Source of the DNA: Bradyrhizobium sp. Gha
GTDB lineage: Bacteria > Pseudomonadota > Alphaproteobacteria > Rhizobiales > Xanthobacteraceae
NCBI RefSeq assembly: GCF_900113735.1
Contig: NZ_FOQM01000017.1
Location: forward strand, 62,001 to 126,000
Length of the DNA stretch: 64,000 nt
Direction: 5' to 3'
Under the pieces are notes generated by a model. That model was given only the letters and a program-made list of their open reading frames with translations. It did not search any database and was not told where the DNA came from. The position numbers were made by a program, and so were the translations under genes. Positions 17,042-26,168 of this stretch are shown here, in pieces; within the stretch, counting starts at the first letter, position 1; each line of letters opens with the position of its first letter.

Positions 17042-18007
17042 CTAAACGTTGTGGCAGGCCAGTGCTCGCTCGTCAGTGCCGGTGGAGCGAAGCTCCGGAA
17101 CATCGATCAGGCAGCGCTCGCTGGCCAGGGGACACCGGGCGGCGTAAGCACAGCCGCTTGGCCGCTTGAAGAGGCTTGGTGGTTCGCTCGTTTCGATCGC
17201 GCCCAGGATCCGCTTCGATGGATCCGGCAGCGGAATGGCTGCGATGAGCGAACGCGTGTAAGGATGCAATGGATGATCCAGGACGGTCCGCGTCCTGCCT
17301 CGCTCCACGATCCGTCCCATATACATCACGACAACGCGGTCGCTGATCTGTCCAATCACGCCGAGGTCGTGGGAAATGAAGAGCATCGACAGCCGCAGCT
17401 GCTCACGCAGGTCCATCATCAGATTCAAGACCTGCGCCTGCACGGATACGTCGAGGGCCGAGACCGGCTCGTCGGCGATGACGATGGACGGCGTGGGCAG
17501 GATGGCGCGGGCGATACCGGCCCGCTGACGCTGCCCGCCGCTCAGCTCATAGGGATAGCGCGCGGCGAAAGACGGATTCAAGCCGACAGCCGCCAGCGTC
17601 TCGGCGACCATGGCGCTTCGCTCGGCACGATCCCTGAAGATGCCGTTGATGTCACCGGCCTCGGCCACCGAATCTCCGATCGTTCGCCGCGGATTGAGCG
17701 ATGCGTAGGGGTCCTGGAAAACCATCCGGACGTTCAGATGCATCGCGCGCCGGCCGGCCCGGCCGGCTCCCATCGCATCGACGCCCTTGAACCTGATGCT
17801 GCCGCCGTTGGCCTGGACCAGGCCGACAATGGCCCTGCCTACGGTGGTCTTGCCGCAACCGGATTCGCCGACGATCCCGAGCACCTCGCCCTCGGCCAAC
17901 GCCAGCGACACACCGTCTACGGCCTGCACCCGGTATTTCCGGCCGGCGCGTCTGACGGCGAAGGAAACCTTGAGATCCCGAACGTCCAGAATGTCGTCCC
18001 CGCTCAC
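17042..18007 (-). CDS. peptide/nickel-type ABC transporter ATPase (DppF/OppF-like)
   Basis: A 321-residue ATPase. It has Walker A GESGCGKT, signature LSGGQRQRAGIARA, Walker B VIADEPVSALD and the H-loop (ISHDLGV). The C-terminal oligopeptide-transporter extension contains the Cys cluster typical of the family (CAYAARCPLASERC). The GTG at 18007 is chosen because it overlaps the TGA of the upstream dppD-like gene (GTGA), a coupled arrangement; the frame is open further upstream but lies inside the other gene. It forms the ATPase pair with its neighbour and is the last gene of a five-gene importer operon on the minus strand. Confidence 0.88.
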   Translation of the reverse strand: MSGDDILDVRDLKVSFAVRRAGRKYRVQAVDGVSLALAEGEVLGIVGESGCGKTTVGRAIVGLVQANGGSIRFKGVDAMGAGRAGRRAMHLNVRMVFQDPYASLNPRRTIGDSVAEAGDINGIFRDRAERSAMVAETLAAVGLNPSFAARYPYELSGGQRQRAGIARAILPTPSIVIADEPVSALDVSVQAQVLNLMMDLREQLRLSMLFISHDLGVIGQISDRVVVMYMGRIVERGRTRTVLDHPLHPYTRSLIAAIPLPDPSKRILGAIETSEPPSLFKRPSGCAYAARCPLASERCLIDVPELRSTGTDERALACHNV

Positions 18008-18972
18008 GCCGGTTCTCCACCGTTCAACGGGAAGGCGCAGAGCACCTCGTGCCCTCGCGAGACCTCGACGCGAGACAGGGTCATCACGTGGCACTGTTCA
18101 CGCGCCGCTCCGCACCGCGGAGCAAAAACGCAGCCCGCCCTTATCGTGCCGGGCGCCGGCGGCTGGCCCGATACGGTTGGCAAGCGACGCGCGCCGGCGT
18201 TTCGCGACGGCATGCAGTCCATCAATCCGCGCGTATAATGGTGACGAGGGCTGCCGAAAACCGCATCGACCGCGGCGGTTTCCACGATCCGGCCGGCATA
18301 CATGACGGCGACGCGGTCCGCGAGTTGCGCAATCACGCCCATGTCGTGGGTGATGAACAAGATCGCCATCTCGAGCCGTCCGCAGAGCTCGCGCAGCAGG
18401 CCCAGAATTTGGACCTGAATGGTGACGTCCAGTGCGGTGGTCGGCTCGTCGGCGATGAGAACCTGCGGCCTGCAGGCCAGCGCGATCGCGATCATGACCC
18501 GTTGGCGCTGACCGCCGGACAATTGGTGCGGATAGGCGGCCAGCTGCATTTCAGGATCGGGCATGCGCACCAGTTCGAGAAGCTCGCGCGCCCGGGCCGC
18601 GGCAGCGGAGACGTCGTCATGCACCCGCACGGCTTCGACGATCTGATCGCCAATCCGGCGAACCGGGTTCAGCGAGGTCATCGGCTCCTGAAAGATCATG
18701 GCCATGCGACCGTGCCCCGCTTCGACGCGCTGCCAGGGCTGCAATTGGGTCACGTCGCGGCCATCGAGCTCGACCCGCCCGGCGCGAACCCGCGGGCCCG
18801 GCTGCGGCAGCAAGCCCATGATCGCGAGCGAGGTCATGCTCTTGCCGCAGCCGGACTCGCCGACGAGGCCGAGGATCTCGCCCTTGGCCACGCCAAAGGA
18901 TACACCCGCGACGATGTCGACCGGTTCGGTCGCTGACCCCGATGATACCGTGAGATCTCGAACCGTCAGCAC
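18004..18972 (-). CDS. peptide/nickel-type ABC transporter ATPase (DppD/OppD-like)
   Basis: A 322-residue ATPase with Walker A GESGCGKS, signature LSGGQRQRVMIAIA, Walker B LIADEPTTALD and H-loop (ITHDMGV). The C-terminal extension ends with the Cys-containing oligopeptide-transporter region (CVFAPRCGAAREQC). It pairs with the DppF-like subunit, with which it overlaps by 4 bases, to power the two permeases encoded upstream. The gap to the DppC-like gene is only 3 bases. Substrate specificity lies with the binding protein and is unknown. Confidence 0.88.
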   Translation of the reverse strand: MLTVRDLTVSSGSATEPVDIVAGVSFGVAKGEILGLVGESGCGKSMTSLAIMGLLPQPGPRVRAGRVELDGRDVTQLQPWQRVEAGHGRMAMIFQEPMTSLNPVRRIGDQIVEAVRVHDDVSAAAARARELLELVRMPDPEMQLAAYPHQLSGGQRQRVMIAIALACRPQVLIADEPTTALDVTIQVQILGLLRELCGRLEMAILFITHDMGVIAQLADRVAVMYAGRIVETAAVDAVFGSPRHHYTRGLMDCMPSRNAGARRLPTVSGQPPAPGTIRAGCVFAPRCGAAREQCHVMTLSRVEVSRGHEVLCAFPLNGGEPA

Positions 18973-18975
18973 GGC

Positions 18976-19836
18976 CTAGCCCTTCTCGCCAAAGACTTGA
19001 CGGAACCGCGGATCGAGCCGGTCGCGCAAGGCGTCGCCGACCAGGTTCAGAGAGAATGCCGTCGCCACGATCATCATGCCCGGGAAAAAAAGCAGCCACG
19101 GAGCGCGCGTGACGAAGGTGCGGGATTCGGCCAGCATGTTGCCCCAGCTCGGAATTTCCGGTGGGGCGCCGAGGCCGAGGAAATCGAGTGACGCCGCGCC
19201 AAGCTGCGCAAAGGCAAAGACGAAGCTCGCCTGGACGAGAAGCGGCGAGATCAGGTTCGGCAGGATGTGCCTGCCGATGAGCCATATCGTCCCGGCGCCC
19301 ATGCTGCGGGATGCCTCGACATAGGTTTCGGCGCGCAGGCGCAGCGTCAGGCCGTAGACGATGCGCGTGGTTGTCGTCATGTAGCCGAGCCCGATGGCGA
19401 GAATGGCATTCGTCAAACTCGGCCCCAGGATGACGATCAGCCCGAGCGCGAGCAGCAGCGTCGGGAACGCCATCAGGACGTCGATCATCCGCATGAGCAC
19501 GTGACCAAGACGGGGGAAAAGGGCCGACAGAATGCCGACCGGCACGCCCGTCGCGAGGGCGAAGAGCACCACGCCAGATCCGATCAGCAGCGCCATCCGC
19601 GCAGAGTGGATGACGCGTGACAGGGTGTCCCTGCCGAACTGGTCGGTTCCGAACCAATGGATCGCGTTCGGCGGCGTCAGGCGGATCACCGGATCGATGG
19701 CATTGGGATCGTAAGGCGACAGCCAGGGTGCAAGGAGCGCAGCGAGCACCGTCGTCAAGAGGATGCCCAGTCCCGCCAGCGCGATCGGCCGGGCGATGAA
19801 TGGCTTCAGCCACAGGATCGCGGCGTCGCGGCTCAT
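18976..19836 (-). CDS. peptide/nickel-type ABC transporter permease (DppC-like)
   Basis: A 286-residue inner-membrane permease. It starts with a single hydrophobic segment (about 15-37), a periplasmic region containing HWFGTDQFGRDTLSRVIHSAR, the hallmark of DppC/OppC proteins, then five further membrane helices with the EAA coupling loop (EASRSMGAGTIWLIGRHILPN). It overlaps the upstream DppB-like gene by 4 bases and forms the channel together with it. Confidence 0.88.
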   Translation of the reverse strand: MSRDAAILWLKPFIARPIALAGLGILLTTVLAALLAPWLSPYDPNAIDPVIRLTPPNAIHWFGTDQFGRDTLSRVIHSARMALLIGSGVVLFALATGVPVGILSALFPRLGHVLMRMIDVLMAFPTLLLALGLIVILGPSLTNAILAIGLGYMTTTTRIVYGLTLRLRAETYVEASRSMGAGTIWLIGRHILPNLISPLLVQASFVFAFAQLGAASLDFLGLGAPPEIPSWGNMLAESRTFVTRAPWLLFFPGMMIVATAFSLNLVGDALRDRLDPRFRQVFGEKG

Positions 19837-20777
19837 TGCAGTTCGACCCTGGGATCGAGCACACGGTAGCTGAGGTCGACAAGCAAGTTGATCAGCAGGT
19901 AGGCGACGACGATGACCAGGATGACGCCCTGAATCACCGGGTAGTCGCGGCGCAGGATCGATTGAACGACGAGGCGACCGATGCCCGGCAGGGCAAACAC
20001 GGTTTCCGTCACCACGGCTTCGGAGAGCAGCGCCGCGAAGGTGAAGCCGAATGCCGAGACGACGGCCAACAGCGCATTGCGCAGGATGTGCCGGCGCACC
20101 ACCTGCCAGGGCCGGATTCCCTTGGCCCGGGCCGTGCGCACGTAATCCTCGCGCGAGACATCCAGCATGCTGGCGCGCGTCAGCCGCAGGATCAGCGCGG
20201 CATTCGGAGCCGCCAGCGCCAGGCTGGGCAGAACGAGATAGCGCAGGTTGATCACGCCGCCTTCGAAGATCGAAGGATAGCCGGAGCTCGGAAACCAGCC
20301 GAGCCGGGCGGCGAAAATCAGGATCAGATAGAGCCCGACCCAGAACGTTGGGATCGAGGCCATCAGCATCGCCGCGCCCGACAGGCCCTGGTCAAGCCAG
20401 GTGCCGTGCCGGACCGCCGCAATCACCCCGACCGGCACCCCGATTAACGCGACCCAGATCATCGTCATGGTGGCGAGCAGGATGCTGGTCTCGGCGCCAT
20501 CGGCGATCACCGAAGTGACGGGCGCCTGGAAGAAGATCGATCGCCCGAGATCGCCCTCGAGCACGTGGCCCGCCCAGGTCAGATATTGCAGGATGATCGG
20601 TTGATCGAGACCGAGCTGATGCCGCAATGCGTCGATCTGGTCGGGCGTCGCGGTGTCGCCGAGCAGAACATAGATGGGGTCGCCGGGCACGACATGGATG
20701 AAGGCGAAAATCATGACGGACGCCGCCACGAGCGTCACCGCCGTCGTTCCCGCGCGCTTGAGTGCAAATGACCACAT
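19833..20777 (-). CDS. peptide/nickel-type ABC transporter permease (DppB-like)
   Basis: A 314-residue permease with the DppB/OppB N-terminus (one helix then FIHVVPGDPIYVLLGD and LGLDQPIILQYLTW) and a C-terminal block of membrane helices. The EAA loop is visible as YVRTARAKGIRPWQVVRRHILRN. It is the first permease gene after the binding protein, 74 bases downstream of it. The family is clear from the conserved N-terminal signature. Confidence 0.88.
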   Translation of the reverse strand: MWSFALKRAGTTAVTLVAASVMIFAFIHVVPGDPIYVLLGDTATPDQIDALRHQLGLDQPIILQYLTWAGHVLEGDLGRSIFFQAPVTSVIADGAETSILLATMTMIWVALIGVPVGVIAAVRHGTWLDQGLSGAAMLMASIPTFWVGLYLILIFAARLGWFPSSGYPSIFEGGVINLRYLVLPSLALAAPNAALILRLTRASMLDVSREDYVRTARAKGIRPWQVVRRHILRNALLAVVSAFGFTFAALLSEAVVTETVFALPGIGRLVVQSILRRDYPVIQGVILVIVVAYLLINLLVDLSYRVLDPRVELQ

Positions 20778-20851
20778 GTGATTGCGCTGCTGATCAACGG
20801 CGACGACGCGTGCCGCTGCCGATCGTCCCCACGGCTTTCGTCCCGCGTTCC

Positions 20852-22393
20852 CTATTTCGCCGATACGTTCCAGAAGGCGGGGCCGTTCGGATTGAGCCCC
20901 TTGAGCTTGGGCGAGGCAATGTCATAGGTGTAGGCATCGCCCACCTTCATGACCGGCACCTGATCATAGATCAGCGCCTGGATCTTGTCCCATGTCGCCT
21001 TGCGTGCGGCCGGCTCGGTCGAGCTGATCAACTCCGTCCGGAGCGAGCTGATCTCGGCGCTGTCCCACCAGCCGGGATAACTCGCATTGAGGAATGTGAG
21101 GAGCAGCGGGTCGGCCGAGAACGAATGGTGGGTGACAAAGATGTCCCATTGTTCGGGTTGGCCCCGCATCTTCAGGAGGGTCGCCCAATCGACGACCATC
21201 ATCTGAACATTGATCCCGGCGTCGGCCAGCTGGCGGGTGAAGACGGAGGCTTCGTCATAGTGCGCCTGGTAGTTCGTGGAGACCAGGAGGCGGATGGGAG
21301 CCCCCGTGTAGCCCGCCTCCTTGGCGAGCTCCGCTGCCTTCTTCGGATCATGAGGGCTGTAGCTGGCGACACCTTCGCTCGAGTACCAGGGCGTGCCCTT
21401 GGGGAAGATCGATCCCTCGGCATTCCAGAGGTCCTTGGGGCCGAACGCCACACGTAGCGCCTGCGACTTGTCCAGCGCGGTCTGGATGGCGCGGCGGAGC
21501 TTGTAATTGTCCTTCAGGATGCCCTGCTTGGAGTTCATGAAGAACAGGCCGAAGATCGGCGCGTTGGTCCGCTGCACCTGGACCGAGGCGTCCTTGCTCA
21601 GCGATTCGTACAGATCGCCGGAGATCATTTCCGCATAGTCATAGTCACCCGCCTGCACGCCGCTGACGCGCGTGCCGACGTCAGGCACCGGGATGAACCG
21701 GATCTTGTCGAACATGGCGACGCGCGCGCAGGCGAAGCCGTCGGCCTTGTCCTTCACCGGCTTGTAGCCGTCGAATCTTTCGACCTCGACGTAACGGTTC
21801 GGCCGCCACTCCACGAACTTATACGGACCGGTGCCGATATAGTCCTTCTGCTCGATCGGTCGATTGCCGGCTTTGCTTGCAATCTCTTCCGGATAGATCG
21901 CGAGCCCGCCATTGACGTCCGCAACGAGTGCCTTCCAGGCGCCATTCGGCGCCGACAATTTCAGCGTGACCTCGTAAGTCCCGGTCGCCTCGACCGAACT
22001 GGCCGTCGCCATCAGGAGCTTGCCCCGTGCGCCGTAGTTACCCCAGCGCGTCATCGAGGCGACGACGTCCTTCGCGGTCATTTCCTTGCCGTTGTGGAAG
22101 AGAACGCCCTCGCGGAGCTTGATGACGATGGTTCGTCCGCCGTCGTCCTCGCGGGCGCTCTCGGCCAGCAGCGGGCGTGGCGTGTAGGTCGAGTCCAGCG
22201 CATACAGCGTCTCGAAGATGTGGCGGCCGATGACGGATGCGACGTCCGCTGTCGTCAACATGACATCGAGTGGCGGCGGCTCTCCAACGGTGGCTTCTCG
22301 AAGCAGTGTGGCGGCGCTCGCCTGCGCCATCAGGAGCAAGGCGGCGGTCATGCCGACGGCGCCACGCGCCAAAACATTGAGAGCGCGTCTCAT
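20852..22393 (-). CDS. ABC transporter substrate-binding protein (SBP_bac_5)
   Basis: A periplasmic binding protein of about 513 residues in the cluster-5 (peptide/nickel/opine) family. A signal peptide is present (MRRALNVLARGAVGMTAALLLMAQASA). The fold signatures include LREGVLFHNGKEMTAKDVVASMTR and a later LRRAIQTALDKSQALRVAFG. The ATG at 22393 has GGGAG 8 bases upstream and places the signal peptide correctly; an upstream GTG at 22426 is less likely. It heads the importer operon and is divergent from the RpiR-type regulator, which probably controls it. The ligand is not predictable; RpiR control hints at a sugar-derived or amino-sugar peptide ligand, but this is weak. Confidence 0.88.
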   Translation of the reverse strand: MRRALNVLARGAVGMTAALLLMAQASAATLLREATVGEPPPLDVMLTTADVASVIGRHIFETLYALDSTYTPRPLLAESAREDDGGRTIVIKLREGVLFHNGKEMTAKDVVASMTRWGNYGARGKLLMATASSVEATGTYEVTLKLSAPNGAWKALVADVNGGLAIYPEEIASKAGNRPIEQKDYIGTGPYKFVEWRPNRYVEVERFDGYKPVKDKADGFACARVAMFDKIRFIPVPDVGTRVSGVQAGDYDYAEMISGDLYESLSKDASVQVQRTNAPIFGLFFMNSKQGILKDNYKLRRAIQTALDKSQALRVAFGPKDLWNAEGSIFPKGTPWYSSEGVASYSPHDPKKAAELAKEAGYTGAPIRLLVSTNYQAHYDEASVFTRQLADAGINVQMMVVDWATLLKMRGQPEQWDIFVTHHSFSADPLLLTFLNASYPGWWDSAEISSLRTELISSTEPAARKATWDKIQALIYDQVPVMKVGDAYTYDIASPKLKGLNPNGPAFWNVSAK

Positions 22394-22478
22394 GTTCACC
22401 ACTCCCGTTTGGTCCACCGCCACCACCGGACAGCGGACATGCTGCGGTCATGGAGACCGCAACACGTTATCCTTTGTT

Positions 22479-22576
22479 TGAAAGCTACAGACAGAATATG
22501 CTAGCTTTCAAGCCTAAAATTGCCTGGATTGTTCGAAAAGCGAACCGCGGCCGGGCCTATTTAGTAAGTTTCTTAC
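22479..22576. promoter_or_regulatory. palindromic operator region between importer and rpiR-type gene
   Basis: Three inverted repeats lie in the divergent intergenic region. TTGAAAGCTA (22479-22488) pairs exactly with TAGCTTTCAA (22503-22512) across 14 bases. GTTCG/CGAAC (22532-22546) and GTAAG/CTTAC (22564-22576) follow. A dimeric regulator such as the adjacent RpiR-type protein would bind such sites. The role is inferred from position and symmetry. Confidence 0.6.
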
Positions 22577-22629
22577 GAGAGCTCCCGGCCAACGGGTGCG
22601 GGTCGATGCGGGGGCGAGGAAGGCGGGCA

Positions 22630-23586
22630 ATGCCGCGCGCGAAGCGAATTCACCCGGCGAGAGCCGCTCGAACTGCGGCAGCGACCCAGCCGAGCCGCGA
22701 GGATTTGGTCCTCGGCGACATCCTCTCCGTCATCAGACAGAGTGCGCCGGGTCTCAGCCCCTCGGAGCAGCGCGTCGCAACGGTAGTGCTGGCTGATGTC
22801 GAATTTGCCATTCACGCGAGCAATTCCGAGCTCGCCCACCGCGCCCGCGTCAGCGAACCCACCGTCACGCGGTTCAGCCGCTCCGTCGGTTGCCGCGGGG
22901 TCCGTGACTTCAAGGTCAGGCTGGCGCAAGCCATGGCGGTTGGCCGGATCTACATCGAGCCACCCCCACATGTCGGGACGGATCTGGCGCGACCGGCGCT
23001 CTGGCGTTCGGTGTTTCAGGAAATCCGCCGCGCCATTGCGGCCGCCGAACAGGGGCTGGCGAAAGAGGATATCGAGAAGGCCGCCGAAGCCATCTCGCGC
23101 TGTTCGAAGCTTGCCGCCTTCGGCGTAGGCGGCGGCTCGACGCTCGCTGCGGCGGAGGTTCAGAATCGGTTCTTTCGCCTTGGCATCGCCGTCTCCCACG
23201 CCTCCGATCCCCGGTTGATGCGCATGATCGCGGCGACGCTCGGCCAGGGCGACGTCGTCGTTGCGATTTCGACGACCGGGATGGCGAAGGAGGTGATCGA
23301 GGCCGCGGCGATCGCCAGGCAATATGGCGCCCTTGTCGTCGCGATCACCAAGCCGCGAAGTCGGCTGGCTTCAATCGCCGATATCGTGCTGGGCGTGCAC
23401 GTGCCCGAGGCGCCTGACGCGCTCAAGCCGACCGCGTCGCGCTATGCCATTCTCGCTGCCATCGACCTGCTCGCCGCCTCGACCGCCTATTGCAAGCCGC
23501 TCGAGGCGCAGGCCCGCATGCGACGGATCAAATACGAGTTGCTGAAGGGCACGGACGGCAACTCGAATGGGCCGCTCGGCGATTGA
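22630..23586 (+). CDS. MurR/RpiR family transcriptional regulator
   Basis: A 318-residue regulator with an N-terminal HTH_6 domain (LSPSEQRVATVVL...SNSELAHRARVSEPTVTRFSRSVGCRGVRDFKVRLAQ, about residues 38-110) and a C-terminal SIS sugar-phosphate-binding domain (AFGVGGGSTLAAAEVQNRF; VVVAISTTGMAKEVIEAA). The ATG at 22630 is chosen since AGGAAGG stands 7 bases upstream; the frame extends to 22450 but that part looks like leader. It is divergent from the peptide-type importer with palindromes in between, so local control of that operon in response to a phosphorylated sugar-like ligand is the likely job. Confidence 0.87.
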   Translation: MPRAKRIHPARAARTAAATQPSREDLVLGDILSVIRQSAPGLSPSEQRVATVVLADVEFAIHASNSELAHRARVSEPTVTRFSRSVGCRGVRDFKVRLAQAMAVGRIYIEPPPHVGTDLARPALWRSVFQEIRRAIAAAEQGLAKEDIEKAAEAISRCSKLAAFGVGGGSTLAAAEVQNRFFRLGIAVSHASDPRLMRMIAATLGQGDVVVAISTTGMAKEVIEAAAIARQYGALVVAITKPRSRLASIADIVLGVHVPEAPDALKPTASRYAILAAIDLLAASTAYCKPLEAQARMRRIKYELLKGTDGNSNGPLGD

Positions 23587-23676
23587 GGTTACGCGGCTGC
23601 CGCCGGTTACGATCGCAATCCGCCTGCAACTCTGAATGCGCTACAAAACAACAAGGCGTCTCATTGGTGGAACGAC

Positions 23677-24567
23677 ATGGATTTGCTGGCACTCGCCGAT
23701 TTCAACCTCGTCGCCCGACACGGAGGCTTCGGGCGAGCCGCCCGGGCGTCTGGACGGCCGAAGGCGACGCTCTCTCGCCGGGTCTCCGAACTGGAGAGCA
23801 GCCTCGACCTGCGTCTCTTCGAGCGCGGAAGGCGCACGTTGAAGCTCACGCAGGAAGGGCGTGCGCTTCATGAGCGGACCGCTGCGTTGCTCGCCGAACT
23901 TGATGACGCGACGGCCTCGATCTCGTCAGGCAGCGACAAGCCGCGAGGCAGGCTGCGGGTCAGTGCACCCCTGCTGTTCTCGCAGACAGCAATGGGAAAG
24001 CTCGCCGCCGCCTTCGCGCTGAAATACCCCGATGTCCGGCTCGAGGTCACGACGGAGGATCGTTCCGTCGACATGATCGAGGAAGGCTACGACCTGGTGA
24101 TCAGGGTCAATCCGGATCCGGATGAAACACTCGTCGGACGGGTTCTGATGCGAGACCGGCTGGTGGTCGTCGCCGGCCCCGACCTGAGGAGGCCGAAAGC
24201 CGATCGCGCCGTTCCGGCCGTCGTGCGGGGGGCAGGTGATCTGAACCCTGCCTGGGACGTGACTGCACGGGGCAGGAAAGTCCGGATCACGACCACTCCG
24301 GTGCTTCGCCTGTCGTCGCTCATCATGGTTCGCGATGCCGTACGCGCCGGCGTCGGCGCCGCGCGCCTTCCGGCGTCGCTCGTCAGTCACGATCTGAGCG
24401 CCGGCAGGCTCATCCATTGGGGCGATGTCGAGGGACCGGAAATCGCGCTCTGGGCGCTTTACCCGTCACGCAGATTGCTGAGCGCCCGCGTATCGGCGTT
24501 TCTCGATTTCTTGAAGAATGCCTTCCCCTCCGGCACGCCCGAGGAACTCGCGGCTTTCATCGATTAG
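23677..24567 (+). CDS. LysR family transcriptional regulator
   Basis: A 296-residue regulator. The N-terminal winged HTH (about residues 1-60) has the LysR pattern FNLVARHGGFGRAARASG...KATLSRRVSELESSL and the LFERGRRTLKLTQEG wing. The effector domain follows from about residue 88 (GRLRVSAPLLFSQTAMGKL). It resembles the group that typically represses a divergent quinone or oxidoreductase gene, but no such neighbour exists here: upstream is rpiR and downstream is metY on the same strand. The target is unknown. Start at ATG 23677 is consistent with family length. Confidence 0.87.
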   Translation: MDLLALADFNLVARHGGFGRAARASGRPKATLSRRVSELESSLDLRLFERGRRTLKLTQEGRALHERTAALLAELDDATASISSGSDKPRGRLRVSAPLLFSQTAMGKLAAAFALKYPDVRLEVTTEDRSVDMIEEGYDLVIRVNPDPDETLVGRVLMRDRLVVVAGPDLRRPKADRAVPAVVRGAGDLNPAWDVTARGRKVRITTTPVLRLSSLIMVRDAVRAGVGAARLPASLVSHDLSAGRLIHWGDVEGPEIALWALYPSRRLLSARVSAFLDFLKNAFPSGTPEELAAFID

Positions 24568-24753
24568 CACGCGGCCCTGCCCGCGGCATCTCAGCCCGAT
24601 GAAACGGCATCAATTGTTTGGAAACGCACGGCTGGTTGAACAGTTGGAACATCACGCCGGGATCATTGGTTCCCATTTAATCCAAATTGACTCAGATTTT
24701 AGCCAATTCACCAACAATCGTTAGGGTTACTTCCTCGATCTCTAAGCGAATTA

Positions 24754-24799
24754 TTGTCCGCTTTACCCCCCGCCTCTAACACGGAGAAGGGACGGACAA
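24754..24799 (+). promoter_or_regulatory. inverted repeat in the metY leader
   Basis: TTGTCCG (24754-24760) can pair with CGGACAA (24793-24799), enclosing 32 bases, about 55 bases before the metY start. It could close a structured leader. Alphaproteobacterial metY/metA genes often have SAM-II riboswitches, but I could not find the SAM-II core (for example GCUAAA), so riboswitch identity is not claimed. Confidence 0.3.
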
Positions 24800-24855
24800 C
24801 GCACATGCCCCATACAGGCCAATGAGTGCGGCCCGCTCCATGCGGAGGTGGTACG

Positions 24856-26157
24856 ATGCGCAACGAGACGATCGCTATTCACGCCGGCTATGAGCCCGAA
24901 GCCACCACGCACGCGGTCGCCGTGCCGATCTACCAGACCGCCGCCTACGCCTTCGACAGCGCCGACCACGGCGCGGCGCTCTTCAATCTCGAGGCCGAAG
25001 GTTTCCGTTACAGCCGCATCGCCAATCCGACCAGCGCCGTGCTCGAGAAGCGCATCGCACAGCTCGAAGGTGGCGTCGGCGCACTCGCGGTCGCGACCGG
25101 CCAGGCAGCGCTGCACTTCGCCCTCGTCAATGTCGCCGATCACGGCGGCAACATCGTCTCCGTGCCGCAGCTCTACGGCACCACGCACACGCTGCTCTCC
25201 CACATTCTCCCGCGCCAGGGCATCACGGGCCGCTTCGCCGAGAGCGACGCGCCTGATGCGATCGCAAAGCTGATCGACGAGAACACCCGCGCCGTGTTCG
25301 CAGAGAGCATCGGCAATCCCGCCGGCAATGTTTGCGACATCGAGGCGCTGGCCAAAGTCGCGCATGCGCATGGCGTGCCGCTGATCGTCGACAACACGGT
25401 TGCCACGCCCATCCTGCTCAAGCCGTTCGATTACGGTGCGGACATCGCCGTGCACTCGCTGACCAAGTTCCTGGGCGGCCACGGCACCACGCTCGGCGGG
25501 GCGATCGTCGATTCCGGCAACTTCCCCTGGGCTGCGCATGCTGACCGCTTCCCGGCCTACAATACGCCGGACGCCTCCTATCACGGCCTCGTCTATGCCG
25601 AGCGCTTCGGCAAGACCGCGTATATCGAGCGCGCGCGCAGCGTCTATCAGCGCACCATGGGTTCGGTGCTGTCGCCGTTCAACGCCTTCCTGCTGCTCCA
25701 GGGCATCGAGACCGTGGCGCTGCGCATGGAGCGCCACTGCGAGAACGCCCGCAAGGTCGCCGAATTCCTGCGTAAGGATCCCCGCGTCGCCTGGGTGAAC
25801 TACACGGGCTTCCCGGACAGCCCATACTATCCGCTGGTCCAGAAATACCTCGGCGGAAATGCTTCATCGCTGTTCACGTTCGGCATCAAGGGTGGCATGG
25901 AAGCCGGCAAGACCTTTTATGACGCGCTGAAGCTGATCACTCGCCTCGTCAACATTGGTGATGCCAAGTCTTTGGCCTGCCACCCGGCTTCGACCACGCA
26001 CCGGCAAATGCCGCCGGAGCATCAGCGCATTGCCGGTGTGCTGCCCGAAACCATCCGCCTCTCGATCGGGATCGAGCATGCCTCCGACATCATCGAGGAC
26101 ATCGACCAAGCCCTGGAAAAGGCCTGCCCGGCTGCGCGTCTCCAGGCCGCGGAGTAG
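24856..26157 (+). CDS. metY: O-acetylhomoserine sulfhydrylase (MetY)
   Basis: A 433-residue PLP enzyme of the Cys/Met metabolism family. The PLP lysine lies in SLTKFLGGHG; other family blocks are YSRIANPTSAVLEKRIAQLEGG, the ATGQAALHFAL loop and the C-terminal HPASTTHRQM...IRLSIGIEH. It makes homocysteine from an O-acylhomoserine and sulfide. Length and motifs fit the long MetY type rather than the shorter MetZ. ATG 24856 has GGAGG about 8 bases upstream. metA follows after 11 bases, so the two consecutive steps of methionine synthesis are encoded together. Confidence 0.9.
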   Translation: MRNETIAIHAGYEPEATTHAVAVPIYQTAAYAFDSADHGAALFNLEAEGFRYSRIANPTSAVLEKRIAQLEGGVGALAVATGQAALHFALVNVADHGGNIVSVPQLYGTTHTLLSHILPRQGITGRFAESDAPDAIAKLIDENTRAVFAESIGNPAGNVCDIEALAKVAHAHGVPLIVDNTVATPILLKPFDYGADIAVHSLTKFLGGHGTTLGGAIVDSGNFPWAAHADRFPAYNTPDASYHGLVYAERFGKTAYIERARSVYQRTMGSVLSPFNAFLLLQGIETVALRMERHCENARKVAEFLRKDPRVAWVNYTGFPDSPYYPLVQKYLGGNASSLFTFGIKGGMEAGKTFYDALKLITRLVNIGDAKSLACHPASTTHRQMPPEHQRIAGVLPETIRLSIGIEHASDIIEDIDQALEKACPAARLQAAE

Positions 26158-26168
26158 GCACACGGGCC

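Noticed and set aside
17018-18238. 406-codon plus-strand open frame
   Set aside because: Antisense to the DppF/DppD-like ATPases, which have complete motifs; high G+C keeps antisense frames open.
24568-24855. SAM-II riboswitch before metY
   Set aside because: The core signature could not be found; only a closing stem is seen.
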